Below are positions 1 to 8,376 of a stretch of 64,000 nt of DNA, in pieces. Each line of letters begins with the position of its first letter. Position 1 is the first letter of the stretch. The stretch lies in NCBI GenBank assembly GCA_965372405.1, contig CBDVCE010000002.1, positions 73,954-137,953 on the forward strand, written 5' to 3'. Position numbers and translations under genes: made by a program. Source of the stretch: Sunxiuqinia sp965372405. GTDB lineage: Bacteria > Bacteroidota > Bacteroidia > Bacteroidales > Prolixibacteraceae. The notes under the pieces were generated by a model that was given only the letters and a program-made list of their open reading frames with translations, had not been told where the DNA came from and did no database searches.

Positions 1-545
1 ACTGCCATTCCTGCACCAATGTATATAGCCCATAAAAAGGGTTTTCTTCTTTCAGGGTTTGTGAGTAAGCCGACTACACCCCAAATCATAATTTGTAAGA
101 ATACGAGCAGAAATAAGTCGGTAAGACTGGCAGCTGTTGAGCGAAGAAGAACAGGTGAGGCACCCATAATTACCATTGATAAGATGGCAGTCTTTTTTTC
201 ATTAAAGGCTAAAAGTGTAATCTTATAAGTCATCCATAATGAAACACCAGCAGCAAGTAAGAACGGGAGTCGTGAAGCAAACTGATTAACCCCAAAGGTA
301 AAGTAGCTTGCCAAAACTGCCCAGTATGTGAAAATCGGTTTCAAAAACCGAAAGCCTCCATTTGGTGCATGCGGACTTAGGTATTCTCCATTCTTTAGCA
401 TGTAAATAGCTGCATCAACGTAATGCCTTTCATCGGGCATGAAGAAAATGTAATTGAGCGAAAAAGGAGCCATCAACACTAAATAAACCAATATCAGCAA
501 TAGTGCATTGATATGGAATTTGAAGAGGCTTTTTATCGTTTTCAT
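1..545 (-). CDS. GT39 / ArnT-like membrane glycosyltransferase, C-terminus outside the window
   Basis: The reverse strand reads open from an ATG at 545 to the window edge (about 181 codons). Seen: an N-terminal membrane helix, then a periplasmic loop with Asp-Glu-Arg at residues 38-40 in the context PDERHYVDAAIYM, followed by further hydrophobic helices. In the ArnT/PMT family the DE pair of the first loop is the catalytic base region, and these enzymes move a sugar from a polyprenyl-phosphate carrier onto lipid A or another envelope acceptor. The start codon directly abuts the stop of the upstream acyltransferase (no spacer), so the two acyltransferases and this gene form one operon, which fits lipid A or envelope lipid modification. 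The sugar and acceptor cannot be told. Family call is firm; the missing C-terminal part prevents checking length. Confidence 0.8.
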   Translation of the reverse strand, partial: MKTIKSLFKFHINALLLILVYLVLMAPFSLNYIFFMPDERHYVDAAIYMLKNGEYLSPHAPNGGFRFLKPIFTYWAVLASYFTFGVNQFASRLPFLLAAGVSLWMTYKITLLAFNEKKTAILSMVIMGASPVLLRSTAASLTDLFLLVFLQIMIWGVVGLLTNPERRKPFLWAIYIGAGMA

Positions 546-1442
546 TTACAAACGTTTTTGCAGGGTTTTATTTCCCGGACGTTTATGTTTCCAGCGTTTA
601 TGCGACCAGAGATAGAACTCCGGTTTTTCTTTTATGATGGATTCTATTTTGTCAACATACAATTGCAATACTCCATTTTCAGCTAGTTCAGATGGGTTTT
701 CCGTTAGTACCTCAAATGTTGCCTTGTATTTTCCACGACCTGACTTTTCAATATGCTGAAAAAGGATAACCTGATTGGTGTGCTTTGCCAAATTCTCTGG
801 GCCTGGGAAGAACGCAGCTTCCTGGTTTAAAAAGGTGGTCCAAAAGTCTGCATTCCATTTTGGGCGCTGATCTGCACAAAGCCAGGTAAGTGTGAGCTCA
901 TTGTTCTGCTGTGCTTTCAATACCGTTTTAAAAATTTGTTTGGTAGAAACCAGTGTCGATCCAAAGCGTTCGCGCATTTTATTAATATGGCTGTCGTAGA
1001 TCAAATTACGGGCTGGATTATAGACTAATAGAACCTTATGCTTCAGGTAATTTTGAAGTATAGCCTGCCATTCCCAATTGTTGTAATGCATGGTTAAGAC
1101 CAACACGCTTTTTCCCTGATCAAAATACTTGTTCACCAATTCAGGGTTGGTAACGACCATCCGATTTTTTAGTTTTTCAATTGAAAAGACTTTCAACTTC
1201 AAGGATTCGAGCATGAGGTCGCAAAGATGCTTGTAAAATCCTTTGGCGATGGTTTTTATTTCAGCTTGAGACTTTTCAGGAAAGGCATGCTCCAGGTTGT
1301 CCAAAACCACTTTCTTTCGATAGCCAACCACATAGTAAATCAGCAAAAACATAATATCCGACTTCAGATACAATAAAGGCATCGGAATGAGTGATATTAA
1401 GCTTAGCAGAAAAGTTCCAATATGGCTGATTAGCTTCTTCAA
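546..1442 (-). CDS. LpxL/HtrB-like lysophospholipid acyltransferase, second of a tandem pair
   Basis: A 298-residue protein with a hydrophobic N-terminus and the acyltransferase HX4(D/E) motif as His119-Y-N-N-W-Glu124. The family transfers an acyl chain from acyl-ACP to a lipid A precursor or a related lysolipid at the inner membrane. It is closely similar in layout to the neighbour upstream, with the motif at the same residue numbers and shared phrases such as AFPEKS, FYK-LCD and WSHKRWKHKR near the C-terminus, so the pair comes from a tandem duplication. Its ATG overlaps the stop of the upstream copy by four bases (ATGA), implying coupled translation. Which acceptor or acyl chain each copy prefers is unknown; a role in ornithine- or sulfonolipid synthesis is an alternative. 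Confidence 0.85.
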   Translation of the reverse strand: MKKLISHIGTFLLSLISLIPMPLLYLKSDIMFLLIYYVVGYRKKVVLDNLEHAFPEKSQAEIKTIAKGFYKHLCDLMLESLKLKVFSIEKLKNRMVVTNPELVNKYFDQGKSVLVLTMHYNNWEWQAILQNYLKHKVLLVYNPARNLIYDSHINKMRERFGSTLVSTKQIFKTVLKAQQNNELTLTWLCADQRPKWNADFWTTFLNQEAAFFPGPENLAKHTNQVILFQHIEKSGRGKYKATFEVLTENPSELAENGVLQLYVDKIESIIKEKPEFYLWSHKRWKHKRPGNKTLQKRL

Positions 1443-2380
1443 TTCATGTCTGGTTTATTGGTTGGTATGTGCTTCGAAACATCAATGCGTTCAAGTAAAG
1501 GAGTTCCTTCCAATCGTTTGTGTTTCCATCTTCGGTGAGACCAAAGCCAATTTTCTGGAGTATGCTTTATAATCCGTTCGATCACCTCTACGTATGTCAT
1601 TAGGATGGTCTCCGGTTTTTCTTTTGATGGTTCAGAGAATAATTCAATTAATTCTGAACGGTATTTGCCCCTGGCAATTCGTTTAAATTGAATGAAAAAA
1701 ACGGGTTGGTTGGTTTTGCAGGCAATCTTATCTGGTCCTTCAAAGAAAGGAGTTTCCTGATTTAGAAAAGTTGTCCAGAATTTAGAGGTCTGAAATGGTG
1801 TTTGGTCTGCAGCAAGCCAGAGAATACCTGGTCTTTTATTTTTATCAAATTGTATGGCTGTGCGTGCCGAAAGGTTTACTGGAATGGATTCTCCACCGAA
1901 ACGGTCACGCATGTTAAGGATAAAACGTTCCATTTCAGGGTTGTTTCGTATCGGATTGTAAATCATCATGATTTTGTGCTTGACCAATCTTTGCATACTA
2001 GGATTCCACTCCCAATTGGCATAATGCATACCCAGAACAATTACACTTTTACCCTTATCAAAATATTCGTTGAGCTTTTCAGTCCCTACAAATACCTGCC
2101 GTTGATCAAGTTCTTTGTAGCTCATGTTACTGAACTTTATCGTTTCAAGGCTTACGTCACATAAATTTTTATAAAACTTACGGGTAATCTGTCCAATTTC
2201 TTTTTCACTTTTTTCCGGGAACGCTTTCTTTAAGTTTGTATTAACTACTTTTCTTCGGTAACGAACAACATAGTACAACAGGAAATACAAGAAATCGGAA
2301 ATGAGATGTATAATCGGAAACGGGATATGTGAAAAAGCCTTTAAGAATGCGACAGAGACTTTTTGGAATATTCTTTTCAT
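1439..2380 (-). CDS. LpxL/HtrB-like lysophospholipid acyltransferase, first of a tandem pair
   Basis: A 313-residue protein of the lauroyl/myristoyl acyltransferase family. The HX4E motif is His119-Y-A-N-W-Glu124, at exactly the same positions as in the next gene. It is the first gene of the operon acyltransferase, acyltransferase, GT39. The C-terminus carries about 15 extra residues past the shared WSHRRWKHKR end. Two consecutive copies suggest that two acyl positions, or one lipid A and one other lipid, are served. The 209-base stretch upstream holds no gene and should contain the promoter. Confidence 0.85.
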   Translation of the reverse strand: MKRIFQKVSVAFLKAFSHIPFPIIHLISDFLYFLLYYVVRYRRKVVNTNLKKAFPEKSEKEIGQITRKFYKNLCDVSLETIKFSNMSYKELDQRQVFVGTEKLNEYFDKGKSVIVLGMHYANWEWNPSMQRLVKHKIMMIYNPIRNNPEMERFILNMRDRFGGESIPVNLSARTAIQFDKNKRPGILWLAADQTPFQTSKFWTTFLNQETPFFEGPDKIACKTNQPVFFIQFKRIARGKYRSELIELFSEPSKEKPETILMTYVEVIERIIKHTPENWLWSHRRWKHKRLEGTPLLERIDVSKHIPTNKPDMN

Positions 2381-2589
2381 GACAATTATTTAGTTCTGAC
2401 AAATTTAAGTTTTTTTGATATAAAAGGTAAAACTTGTTTAAGTGACTTCATGCCAATTATTGAATAAGAAGAAGTTGAGCAGCTAATTTAAGTAGGGATT
2501 TCAAAATAAACAATCGTTTAGCTTCATTAGAAGAACAACATGTTCATTAATACTTCTATTTGCAAATTAATGAAGAGCAAACGGGTGCT

Positions 2590-3249
2590 CTATTTTTCAT
2601 CAAGTTTTGCTGGATTTAAAAAGATAATAAAAAAGATAAATGCAAACGTGATCTCATGCAGCTCGCTAATCTTTTTTACATAGAAAGCTGCAATTATCAG
2701 GTTTAGCGAAAGCATAACAATGATTTGTCTTAATTGAGGTAACGGAACCCTAAAACTGTTTACCAGATTTCTGATTATTTTAGTTTTTGCATACAATATT
2801 CTCGAAAATACAAAGTAAGATATCATGACAAGAAGCATTATTTTTGAAAAAATGAGAATATTCAAATTCGTGTCTCCAACAAGAAGGTTATGAAAGTTGG
2901 TTTCATCTTGAATGTTGTTTTCTAAGAAGAAATCACTGCTTTCAATATTAAAAATTCGCTGTCCCCAGCTTATTTCTTCGCCTGCAGCAAAAAAGAATAG
3001 AAATGCTAGAACTGATGCAGTTAAAATCCATAAAGGTTTTTTTAATTTACGATATTCAAATATCCTGTAAAGCGCCACAACACTTGCTAAAAACAAGAAA
3101 ATTGCTGTTAAGTATTCAACAAGACCGTCTTCTCTTATATAAAAAGTGAACTGTTCAGTATTTGTCTGTCCAAGAAAAATACCATACCCTATGAAAATTG
3201 TTAAAATGGCATATAGTGACACCTCCAGAGGATTAATGAGCTTTTTCAT
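2590..3249 (-). CDS. Integral membrane protein with a GEEISWGQR motif, function unknown
   Basis: A 219-residue protein with about six hydrophobic helices and no signal peptide that would be removed. Two features stand out: an acidic DGLVEY segment just before the second helix, and the charged motif AAGEEISWGQRIF at the end of the third. I recognise this motif as recurring in uncharacterised bacterial membrane proteins but know no function. Glu and Arg residues buried at a helix end could be catalytic or structural; that is speculation. It stands alone, with about 200 bases of spacer on one side and 120 on the other. Confidence 0.6.
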   Translation of the reverse strand: MKKLINPLEVSLYAILTIFIGYGIFLGQTNTEQFTFYIREDGLVEYLTAIFLFLASVVALYRIFEYRKLKKPLWILTASVLAFLFFFAAGEEISWGQRIFNIESSDFFLENNIQDETNFHNLLVGDTNLNILIFSKIMLLVMISYFVFSRILYAKTKIIRNLVNSFRVPLPQLRQIIVMLSLNLIIAAFYVKKISELHEITFAFIFFIIFLNPAKLDEK

Positions 3250-3369
3250 CTTTATTTAATTGTTTTAAAAGTATTACACACTATTGAGAATTGATTGCAA
3301 AAATAATACAATACAATTAAGTGTCGAGATAAATGCAATTTTTTTGAAGTGATAAGGTATTGATGCTTG

Positions 3370-4221
3370 TTAAAATATAGGCCGGGCTATAACAATCCCG
3401 GTATAGTGCTTCTTCTGTTGTAAGAAATCATGTAAGGTAATATCTGAAATTACCACTTTCATTCCTGAGGTTGATGCGTGCATAAGATGTTTGTGGTTAT
3501 TTACAGTGACAACAAGTCCAACATGAACAATGTCTAATCCTTGAATTGATGTGGCGATACCAACAATATCACCATCTTTTAGCAAGTGTTCGTTCTTATC
3601 AATTTCAGCTCTTGGAAGAAAGGATAATTTTTGGGCAGATATTTGTTTTTCCTGCTGGTCAATTAATTTAATTAATTCAGGATTCTCTTTCAGAACTTCA
3701 TAATTGTTCGGATGTTTCGACATGAAATTCACCTTCCCATCAAAAGGATGAAGCGGCAGTTCTTGGGGGATTTCAGCAAAACCTTTTTGAATATTGTCTG
3801 CGACCCAATCGCTAAAATAATGTAGGCGTGAGCAATAACCGTCCCTGTCTCCATCACGATAACGTATATTTTCAAGTTCTTTTTTGAAATCTTCAAAGGC
3901 TGTTTTCTCTGATTTTAAACATCGTGTAATGGCCAAACAATTTTCTGCAAAAGTGGTACAGTCAAATTCCTTTAGGTTGATGATCAGTTTCTCATCTTTC
4001 CCATTTTCAAGGGTGTGTGCAACATATGGAGTTTCAAGAAACGATTTCCCAACTTCGGTAAGCAATTGCCCCACCGGCAGCTTACTTTTGCATGAAAGCT
4101 GTTCGAAGAGTTCATTTAGCAGAAGATGATCTTGTTTTTCATTAGGCAATTGAGCCTGCAATGATTGAAATAACAAGATGGAAAAGAGTAGAAATACTGG
4201 AGCTGTATATGTTTTCATCAC
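3370..4221 (-). CDS. DUF1460 family protein (N-acetylmuramoyl-L-alanine amidase-like, NlpC/P60-type fold)
   Basis: A 283-residue protein with a cleavable N-terminal signal (residues 1-23, ending LQAQ), so it is periplasmic or surface-located. The family signature DCTTFAENCLA starts at residue 87 with the likely nucleophile Cys88; a downstream DIVHVGLVV segment supplies a candidate catalytic His233. DUF1460 proteins are structurally related to NlpC/P60 papain-like peptidases and are thought to act on peptidoglycan. It is divergently transcribed from the ECF sigma operon, with a 145-base shared upstream region. A second ATG directly follows the first, so the start could be one codon later. Family assignment is good; the precise bond cut is not known. 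Confidence 0.82.
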   Translation of the reverse strand: MMKTYTAPVFLLFSILLFQSLQAQLPNEKQDHLLLNELFEQLSCKSKLPVGQLLTEVGKSFLETPYVAHTLENGKDEKLIINLKEFDCTTFAENCLAITRCLKSEKTAFEDFKKELENIRYRDGDRDGYCSRLHYFSDWVADNIQKGFAEIPQELPLHPFDGKVNFMSKHPNNYEVLKENPELIKLIDQQEKQISAQKLSFLPRAEIDKNEHLLKDGDIVGIATSIQGLDIVHVGLVVTVNNHKHLMHASTSGMKVVISDITLHDFLQQKKHYTGIVIARPIF

Positions 4222-4255
4222 TTTAATTTTTCTTTAAAATAAATAATTTTTAGCA

Positions 4256-4284
4256 AAAGGTAGGGTAAAATGTGTTTTAAGCGG
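4256..4284 (+). promoter_or_regulatory. Putative ECF-sigma promoter, copy 1 (upstream of the sigma operon)
   Basis: This 29-base stretch begins AAAGGTAGGGTAA and ends in TTTTAAGCGG. The same AAAGGTAGGGTAA start, a TGTTTTAAG block (shifted by one base) and the final CGG recur at 8302-8330 upstream of the LTxxQ-like gene. Two boxes at a fixed distance are the form of a -35/-10 ECF promoter, and FecI-type sigmas often control their own operon. Assignment to the sigma encoded at 4367 is inference from proximity. Confidence 0.5.
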
Positions 4285-4366
4285 ATATTGAGTAAAAAAG
4301 AACGGGTAATTCGCGGAAAGTGAGAAAGGATTTGTAATTTGAATCATTCGTTTAAATTGAAAAACA

Positions 4367-4855
4367 TTGACAAAGCAAGAATTTAAATCAGTATTTGACC
4401 AGTACTTTGACGATTTGAGGGCGTACGTTTTTTATCGGTCAGGCGATGAGGAGTTGTCTACGGATATTGCCCAGGATGTTTTTATGAAGATTTGGGAAAA
4501 GCAAGTCGCCTGGGAAGGAAAGAAAACATTGGCCTTACTTTATAAAATGGCATCTAACCAATTTGTAAGTATTTATAGAAGGAGAAAGTTGGAGCTGAAT
4601 TATCGAAATACATTAAGCCTTGAGATCGAACGGGTAAATCCGGAAGAGAAAATGAGGTTTAATGAGATGCAAGACAGATATGAAAAGGCTTTGAGTGAAT
4701 TGACGGAGAAGCAACGTATCGTTTTTTTGATGAGTAGGATGGATGGCTTAAAGTATTTCGAGATTGCAGATCGTTTAAAAATTAGTGTTAAAGCGGTTGA
4801 AAAAAGAATGCGATTTGCACTTAGGGACTTAAAAATGAAATTGGGAGTACAATGA
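4367..4855 (+). CDS. FecI-type ECF sigma-70 factor
   Basis: A 162-residue ECF sigma factor with region 2 (about residues 8-75, including the DIAQDVFMKIWEK segment) and a C-terminal region 4 helix-turn-helix (about 105-155, YFEIADRLKISVKAVEKR). A stop codon at 4358-4360 and the absence of a nearby ATG leave TTG at 4367 as the only reasonable start. The stop overlaps the start of the next gene, fecR-like, by four bases. In this arrangement the FecR protein holds the sigma factor until the TonB-dependent receptor signals that its ligand is bound. The 29-base motif 83 bases upstream is a candidate autoregulated promoter. Confidence 0.9.
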   Translation: MTKQEFKSVFDQYFDDLRAYVFYRSGDEELSTDIAQDVFMKIWEKQVAWEGKKTLALLYKMASNQFVSIYRRRKLELNYRNTLSLEIERVNPEEKMRFNEMQDRYEKALSELTEKQRIVFLMSRMDGLKYFEIADRLKISVKAVEKRMRFALRDLKMKLGVQ

Positions 4856-5718
4856 ACAAAGAAGATACATATAAGAAATCATCAGCTAACTGGGAAGATT
4901 TTGAGGGGCTTCAGGGCAAATCAAAAGTTTCCTGGAGTAATAGTAAAGATGATATTTGGGCAGCTATGGATGATAGGATGAAAGAACCAGCGCATGAAGA
5001 ACCCAAGGTTCGCACATTGCCTGTTTTTAGATATGCAGCTGCAGCCATTATTGTTCTGCTAATGGGAATCACTGGAGTTCTTCGGTTTTATTCTGAAAGT
5101 TATCAAACTGAAGCTGGTGAGCATATTGCTGTGAATTTACCTGATGGCTCTTCTGTTGAATTGAATGCAGAATCAAGCTTGAAATATTATCCTTATTGGT
5201 GGAAGTTTGAACGAAAATTGGTGATGAATGGTGAAGCTTTCTTTGATGTTGCAAAAGGGAAAAAGTTTGTAGTGAGATCATCAAATGGAAAGACCCGGGT
5301 ATTAGGAACCAGCTTCAATATTTACTCACGCGATAGTGATTATCGGGTGAATTGCATTACAGGAAAAGTACAGGTTACTGCATCAAATAAGAAAGTTGTT
5401 TTACTGCCTAATGAACAGGCGGTATTAAATCAATCGGGAAATATTGAGGTTAAGCAGGAGACTAAGGAAAAAGCTTCAATTAGCTGGATTGATGGCAAGT
5501 TTTTCTTTACATCCGTTCCTTTACAACAAGCAGTTGATGAGATTGAACGCCAATATGGCGTGAAAGTTTGGATTGAAGTGTCGAATGATTTAAATTACAC
5601 GGGCAATTACTCACGTGATCTTTCAGTTGAAGAAGTACTGAATTATGTTTGTAAATCGCTTGGTGTTAATTTTGAAAAAAAGCAAGAGGGTGTCTACCAA
5701 ATTATACAAAACAACTAA
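4852..5718 (+). CDS. FecR-family anti-sigma / signal transducer
   Basis: A 288-residue single-pass inner-membrane protein. An N-terminal cytoplasmic part of about 58 residues precedes a helix (about 60-79, RYAAAAIIVLLMGITG). The periplasmic part has the FecR domain (about 90-190, with the NLPDGSSVELNAES and GEAFFDVAKG signatures) and a C-terminal DUF4974 domain (about 220-285). FecR proteins relay a signal from the N-terminal domain of a TonB-dependent receptor to a cognate ECF sigma factor. It starts inside the sigma gene stop (ATGA) and its 3' end overlaps the receptor gene, so all three are translationally linked. Confidence 0.9.
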   Translation: MNKEDTYKKSSANWEDFEGLQGKSKVSWSNSKDDIWAAMDDRMKEPAHEEPKVRTLPVFRYAAAAIIVLLMGITGVLRFYSESYQTEAGEHIAVNLPDGSSVELNAESSLKYYPYWWKFERKLVMNGEAFFDVAKGKKFVVRSSNGKTRVLGTSFNIYSRDSDYRVNCITGKVQVTASNKKVVLLPNEQAVLNQSGNIEVKQETKEKASISWIDGKFFFTSVPLQQAVDEIERQYGVKVWIEVSNDLNYTGNYSRDLSVEEVLNYVCKSLGVNFEKKQEGVYQIIQNN

Positions 5719-8236
5719 TATTTCTCAATGGCTTTTGCTGTTCTTCCTGATTTTTTTCTCCTCACAACTTAAATCCCAAACCATAAGGCTGGATTGTGAC
5801 GAGAAACCGTTGAGTCAGGTTTTAATTGAAATCAGAGATAAGCATCAACTGCAGTTTTCGTTTGACGACTCACGTCTTTCATCTTACACTATCTCAGTAG
5901 ATAAAAAGTTTAAATCCCCTAACCAAGCGTTAAGCTTCCTGTTGAAGGATCTTCCTTTAGAATTTGAAAATAATAACGGGGTTTATCTTATTTATCCAGT
6001 TATAAATCAACCCAAAGAAAGAAGCGTTTTCAGATTGGCTGGTCAGTTTAGTGATATTAAATCCGGAGAATCACTTCCATTTACTCATTTGTTGGTCAAT
6101 AGTTATGGTGTTGTGTCAGACCATAAAGGAAACTTTCAATATAATTCTGAAGATAGTATTTTTCATGTTCAGGCTTCGCATTTAGGTTATTACTTACTGG
6201 ATACAACTCTATTTGCAGGAGTGAACCATCAATTGGATCTGAAATCATTTAATATTCGTTTGCAGGAAATTCAGGTTGCTGGTGAGGACATTGTTCGGAA
6301 TTTGAAAATAGGTGAAAGTGCAGGGGGCATTCGTCTGAATCATAAGGTGGCAAATTATTTGCCTGGGAACGGAGATAATTCAATCTTCAATTTATTACGT
6401 CTTCAACCCGGAATTCTTGCGGCAGGTGAACAATCAAGCGATTTAATTATTTGGGGAAGTTATGAGGGGCAAAGTCAGCTTTTGTATGATGGATTCACTT
6501 TGTTTGGAATGAAAAATTATAATGATAATATCAGTGCAGTAAACCCATTTATGGCCAAAGATATTCAGATTTATAAAGGCGGTTATGGTGCTGAATATGG
6601 AGAACGGGTTGGAGGATTGGTAAATGTTGTAGGAATTGATGGGGATAAAAAATTACCTCATGTTAATCTCATGTTGAATAATATGACGCTGAATGGGATG
6701 TTTAGTTTGCCTATTCGCGAAAAGGCATCATTGGCATTAGCTTTTCGTCAAACTTATTATGAACTGTATGATACTGGGGTTTTAACATTTGGGACAGACA
6801 GGAGGCAGCAAGGGGGGCAACAGGGCGAAACTTATACTTTTCCTGATTATAATTTTAGAGACCTCAATGTGAAATATTCGGGGGAAACGGAAAGTGGAAA
6901 TACATATAGTTTAAGTTGGCTTGGAGCAAGTGATCGATTTGTTAATAAACGAAGCCAAACAAATATTAGAAAAAACTCAGAGACTGATATTATTTATGAT
7001 CAGATTGAGCAGAATTATCAATCAGGTGGTTCATTTTCATATGGGAAGAAATGGGCAAATGGTTCTCAATCTCATTTTTCAACATCTTATTCGGGAATAG
7101 AAACCCAGGTAAATACTTTTTTGAAATTCACATGGAAGGGACGAGTTAAGGGACAGATTATTGAAAGAGATTCTATATCGCAAGATGGTTTAACAACGAA
7201 TCAAGTCGGAGAAGCTAGTTTTAAATTTAAACACCAGACTGCAGTTAATAAGTGGCAACAATTGAAATTTGGTGCTAATTATATATATAATCGGGTGAAG
7301 TTAACTGGTGACACTTTTGATGTAAATTATATTGATCAACAAGAATCGGATTCAAGAGTAAGTGCTTATGTTGAGGATCAGCTTTCTCTTTCAAAAAGTA
7401 TCAATTTAAAATTGGGTGTTCGTACTGATTATCCGTTGAAGCTTGGAAAAGTTTTCGTTCAACCGCGAATATCTAGTTCAATCAATCTTGGGGACTATCT
7501 TAAGCTAACAGGTGCATGGGGCTTATATAATCAATATTTGGTAAGAAGCACTAGTCTCGATGATCAGGGGCAATATCGATACTTTTGGGTAATTAGTGAT
7601 GAAGAAGAAATACCAGTTCAAGATGCAGGACATACCGTTTTGGGGCTCAATTATAACAAAAGAGGCTTTTCAATAAGTGCCGAAGGGTTCATGAAAAAAA
7701 CAAGTGGATTGACTCGTTATGTCCATAATGAACGTTTCAGGGATGTTTATATTGGTGAAAGCAAAAGTAAAGGACTAGACTTTTTTGTCAAACAAGATTG
7801 GAAAGGGCATTCCGTCTGGGCAGCCTATACAATAAGCGAAACCCTTGAGCGTTTTCCTGGGTTTAGAAAAGGAAAATATTTCAGGGCAAGACACGATCAG
7901 CGACATGAGGTGAAATTAGCAGCTATGCTGAATTTTAAACCCATTTTCTTTTCAATGAACTATGTTTATGGATCTGGTTTTCCATATTCAAACAGACCCG
8001 CAGATGTTGAAGAGATAGAATTTCCGTACAAACGTTTTGATGTAGCAATGGTATATCAGGTAATTAGAAAGAAGGTATTGCTTGAAGCAGGTATCTCAAT
8101 CCTGAATGTATTTGATTATGCAAATGTAAAGTATGCCACTTTCATAAGAGTACCCAACGAACAGGAAGTTTCAGTTGATTATCAAACTGAAGCTGTTCCG
8201 TTTACGCCAACCATGTTTATTAACTTCTCATTCTAG
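5690..8236 (+). CDS. TonB-dependent outer-membrane receptor with STN signalling domain
   Basis: An outer-membrane transporter of about 848 residues. Order: signal peptide (about 1-30, ending QLKSQ), STN secretin/TonB N-terminal domain (about 31-95) that contacts FecR, a carboxypeptidase-like regulatory beta domain (about 105-190), a plug (about 210-310, with YKGGYGAEYGERVGG) and a beta barrel ending in Phe, as outer-membrane barrels do. I place the start at GTG 5690, preceded by an AGAGGG-like stretch, because it gives a normal signal peptide; an in-frame ATG at 5645 would add 15 residues in front. Either start lies inside fecR (overlap 29 or 74 bases). No SusD partner follows, so import of a small ligand such as a siderophore or peptide is more likely than glycan uptake; the ligand is unknown. 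Confidence 0.88.
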   Translation: MSTKLYKTTNISQWLLLFFLIFFSSQLKSQTIRLDCDEKPLSQVLIEIRDKHQLQFSFDDSRLSSYTISVDKKFKSPNQALSFLLKDLPLEFENNNGVYLIYPVINQPKERSVFRLAGQFSDIKSGESLPFTHLLVNSYGVVSDHKGNFQYNSEDSIFHVQASHLGYYLLDTTLFAGVNHQLDLKSFNIRLQEIQVAGEDIVRNLKIGESAGGIRLNHKVANYLPGNGDNSIFNLLRLQPGILAAGEQSSDLIIWGSYEGQSQLLYDGFTLFGMKNYNDNISAVNPFMAKDIQIYKGGYGAEYGERVGGLVNVVGIDGDKKLPHVNLMLNNMTLNGMFSLPIREKASLALAFRQTYYELYDTGVLTFGTDRRQQGGQQGETYTFPDYNFRDLNVKYSGETESGNTYSLSWLGASDRFVNKRSQTNIRKNSETDIIYDQIEQNYQSGGSFSYGKKWANGSQSHFSTSYSGIETQVNTFLKFTWKGRVKGQIIERDSISQDGLTTNQVGEASFKFKHQTAVNKWQQLKFGANYIYNRVKLTGDTFDVNYIDQQESDSRVSAYVEDQLSLSKSINLKLGVRTDYPLKLGKVFVQPRISSSINLGDYLKLTGAWGLYNQYLVRSTSLDDQGQYRYFWVISDEEEIPVQDAGHTVLGLNYNKRGFSISAEGFMKKTSGLTRYVHNERFRDVYIGESKSKGLDFFVKQDWKGHSVWAAYTISETLERFPGFRKGKYFRARHDQRHEVKLAAMLNFKPIFFSMNYVYGSGFPYSNRPADVEEIEFPYKRFDVAMVYQVIRKKVLLEAGISILNVFDYANVKYATFIRVPNEQEVSVDYQTEAVPFTPTMFINFSF

Positions 8237-8301
8237 TTATAGCTTTATAATTGTTGATCATTTGGATTTAGAAAATTGTTATTTGAAACATTTTTCTAAA
8301 G

Positions 8302-8330
8302 AAAGGTAGGGTAAGTCTGTTTTAAGGCGG
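8302..8330 (+). promoter_or_regulatory. Putative ECF-sigma promoter, copy 2 (upstream of the LTxxQ-like gene)
   Basis: The 29 bases start AAAGGTAGGGTAA and end TTTTAAGGCGG, matching 4256-4284 in both boxes with the same overall length. It lies 47 bases before the ATG at 8377. The match suggests that the sigma factor at 4367 drives this gene as well as its own operon. Confidence 0.5.
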
Positions 8331-8376
8331 TTGCCTTATGAAATCAATTAATTCAATAATTATAAAAATTAGAAAG

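Noticed and set aside
4222..4366. Fur box upstream of the FecI-type sigma gene
   Set aside because: No 19-base Fur-like palindrome is visible, so iron control of the receptor is not supported by sequence.
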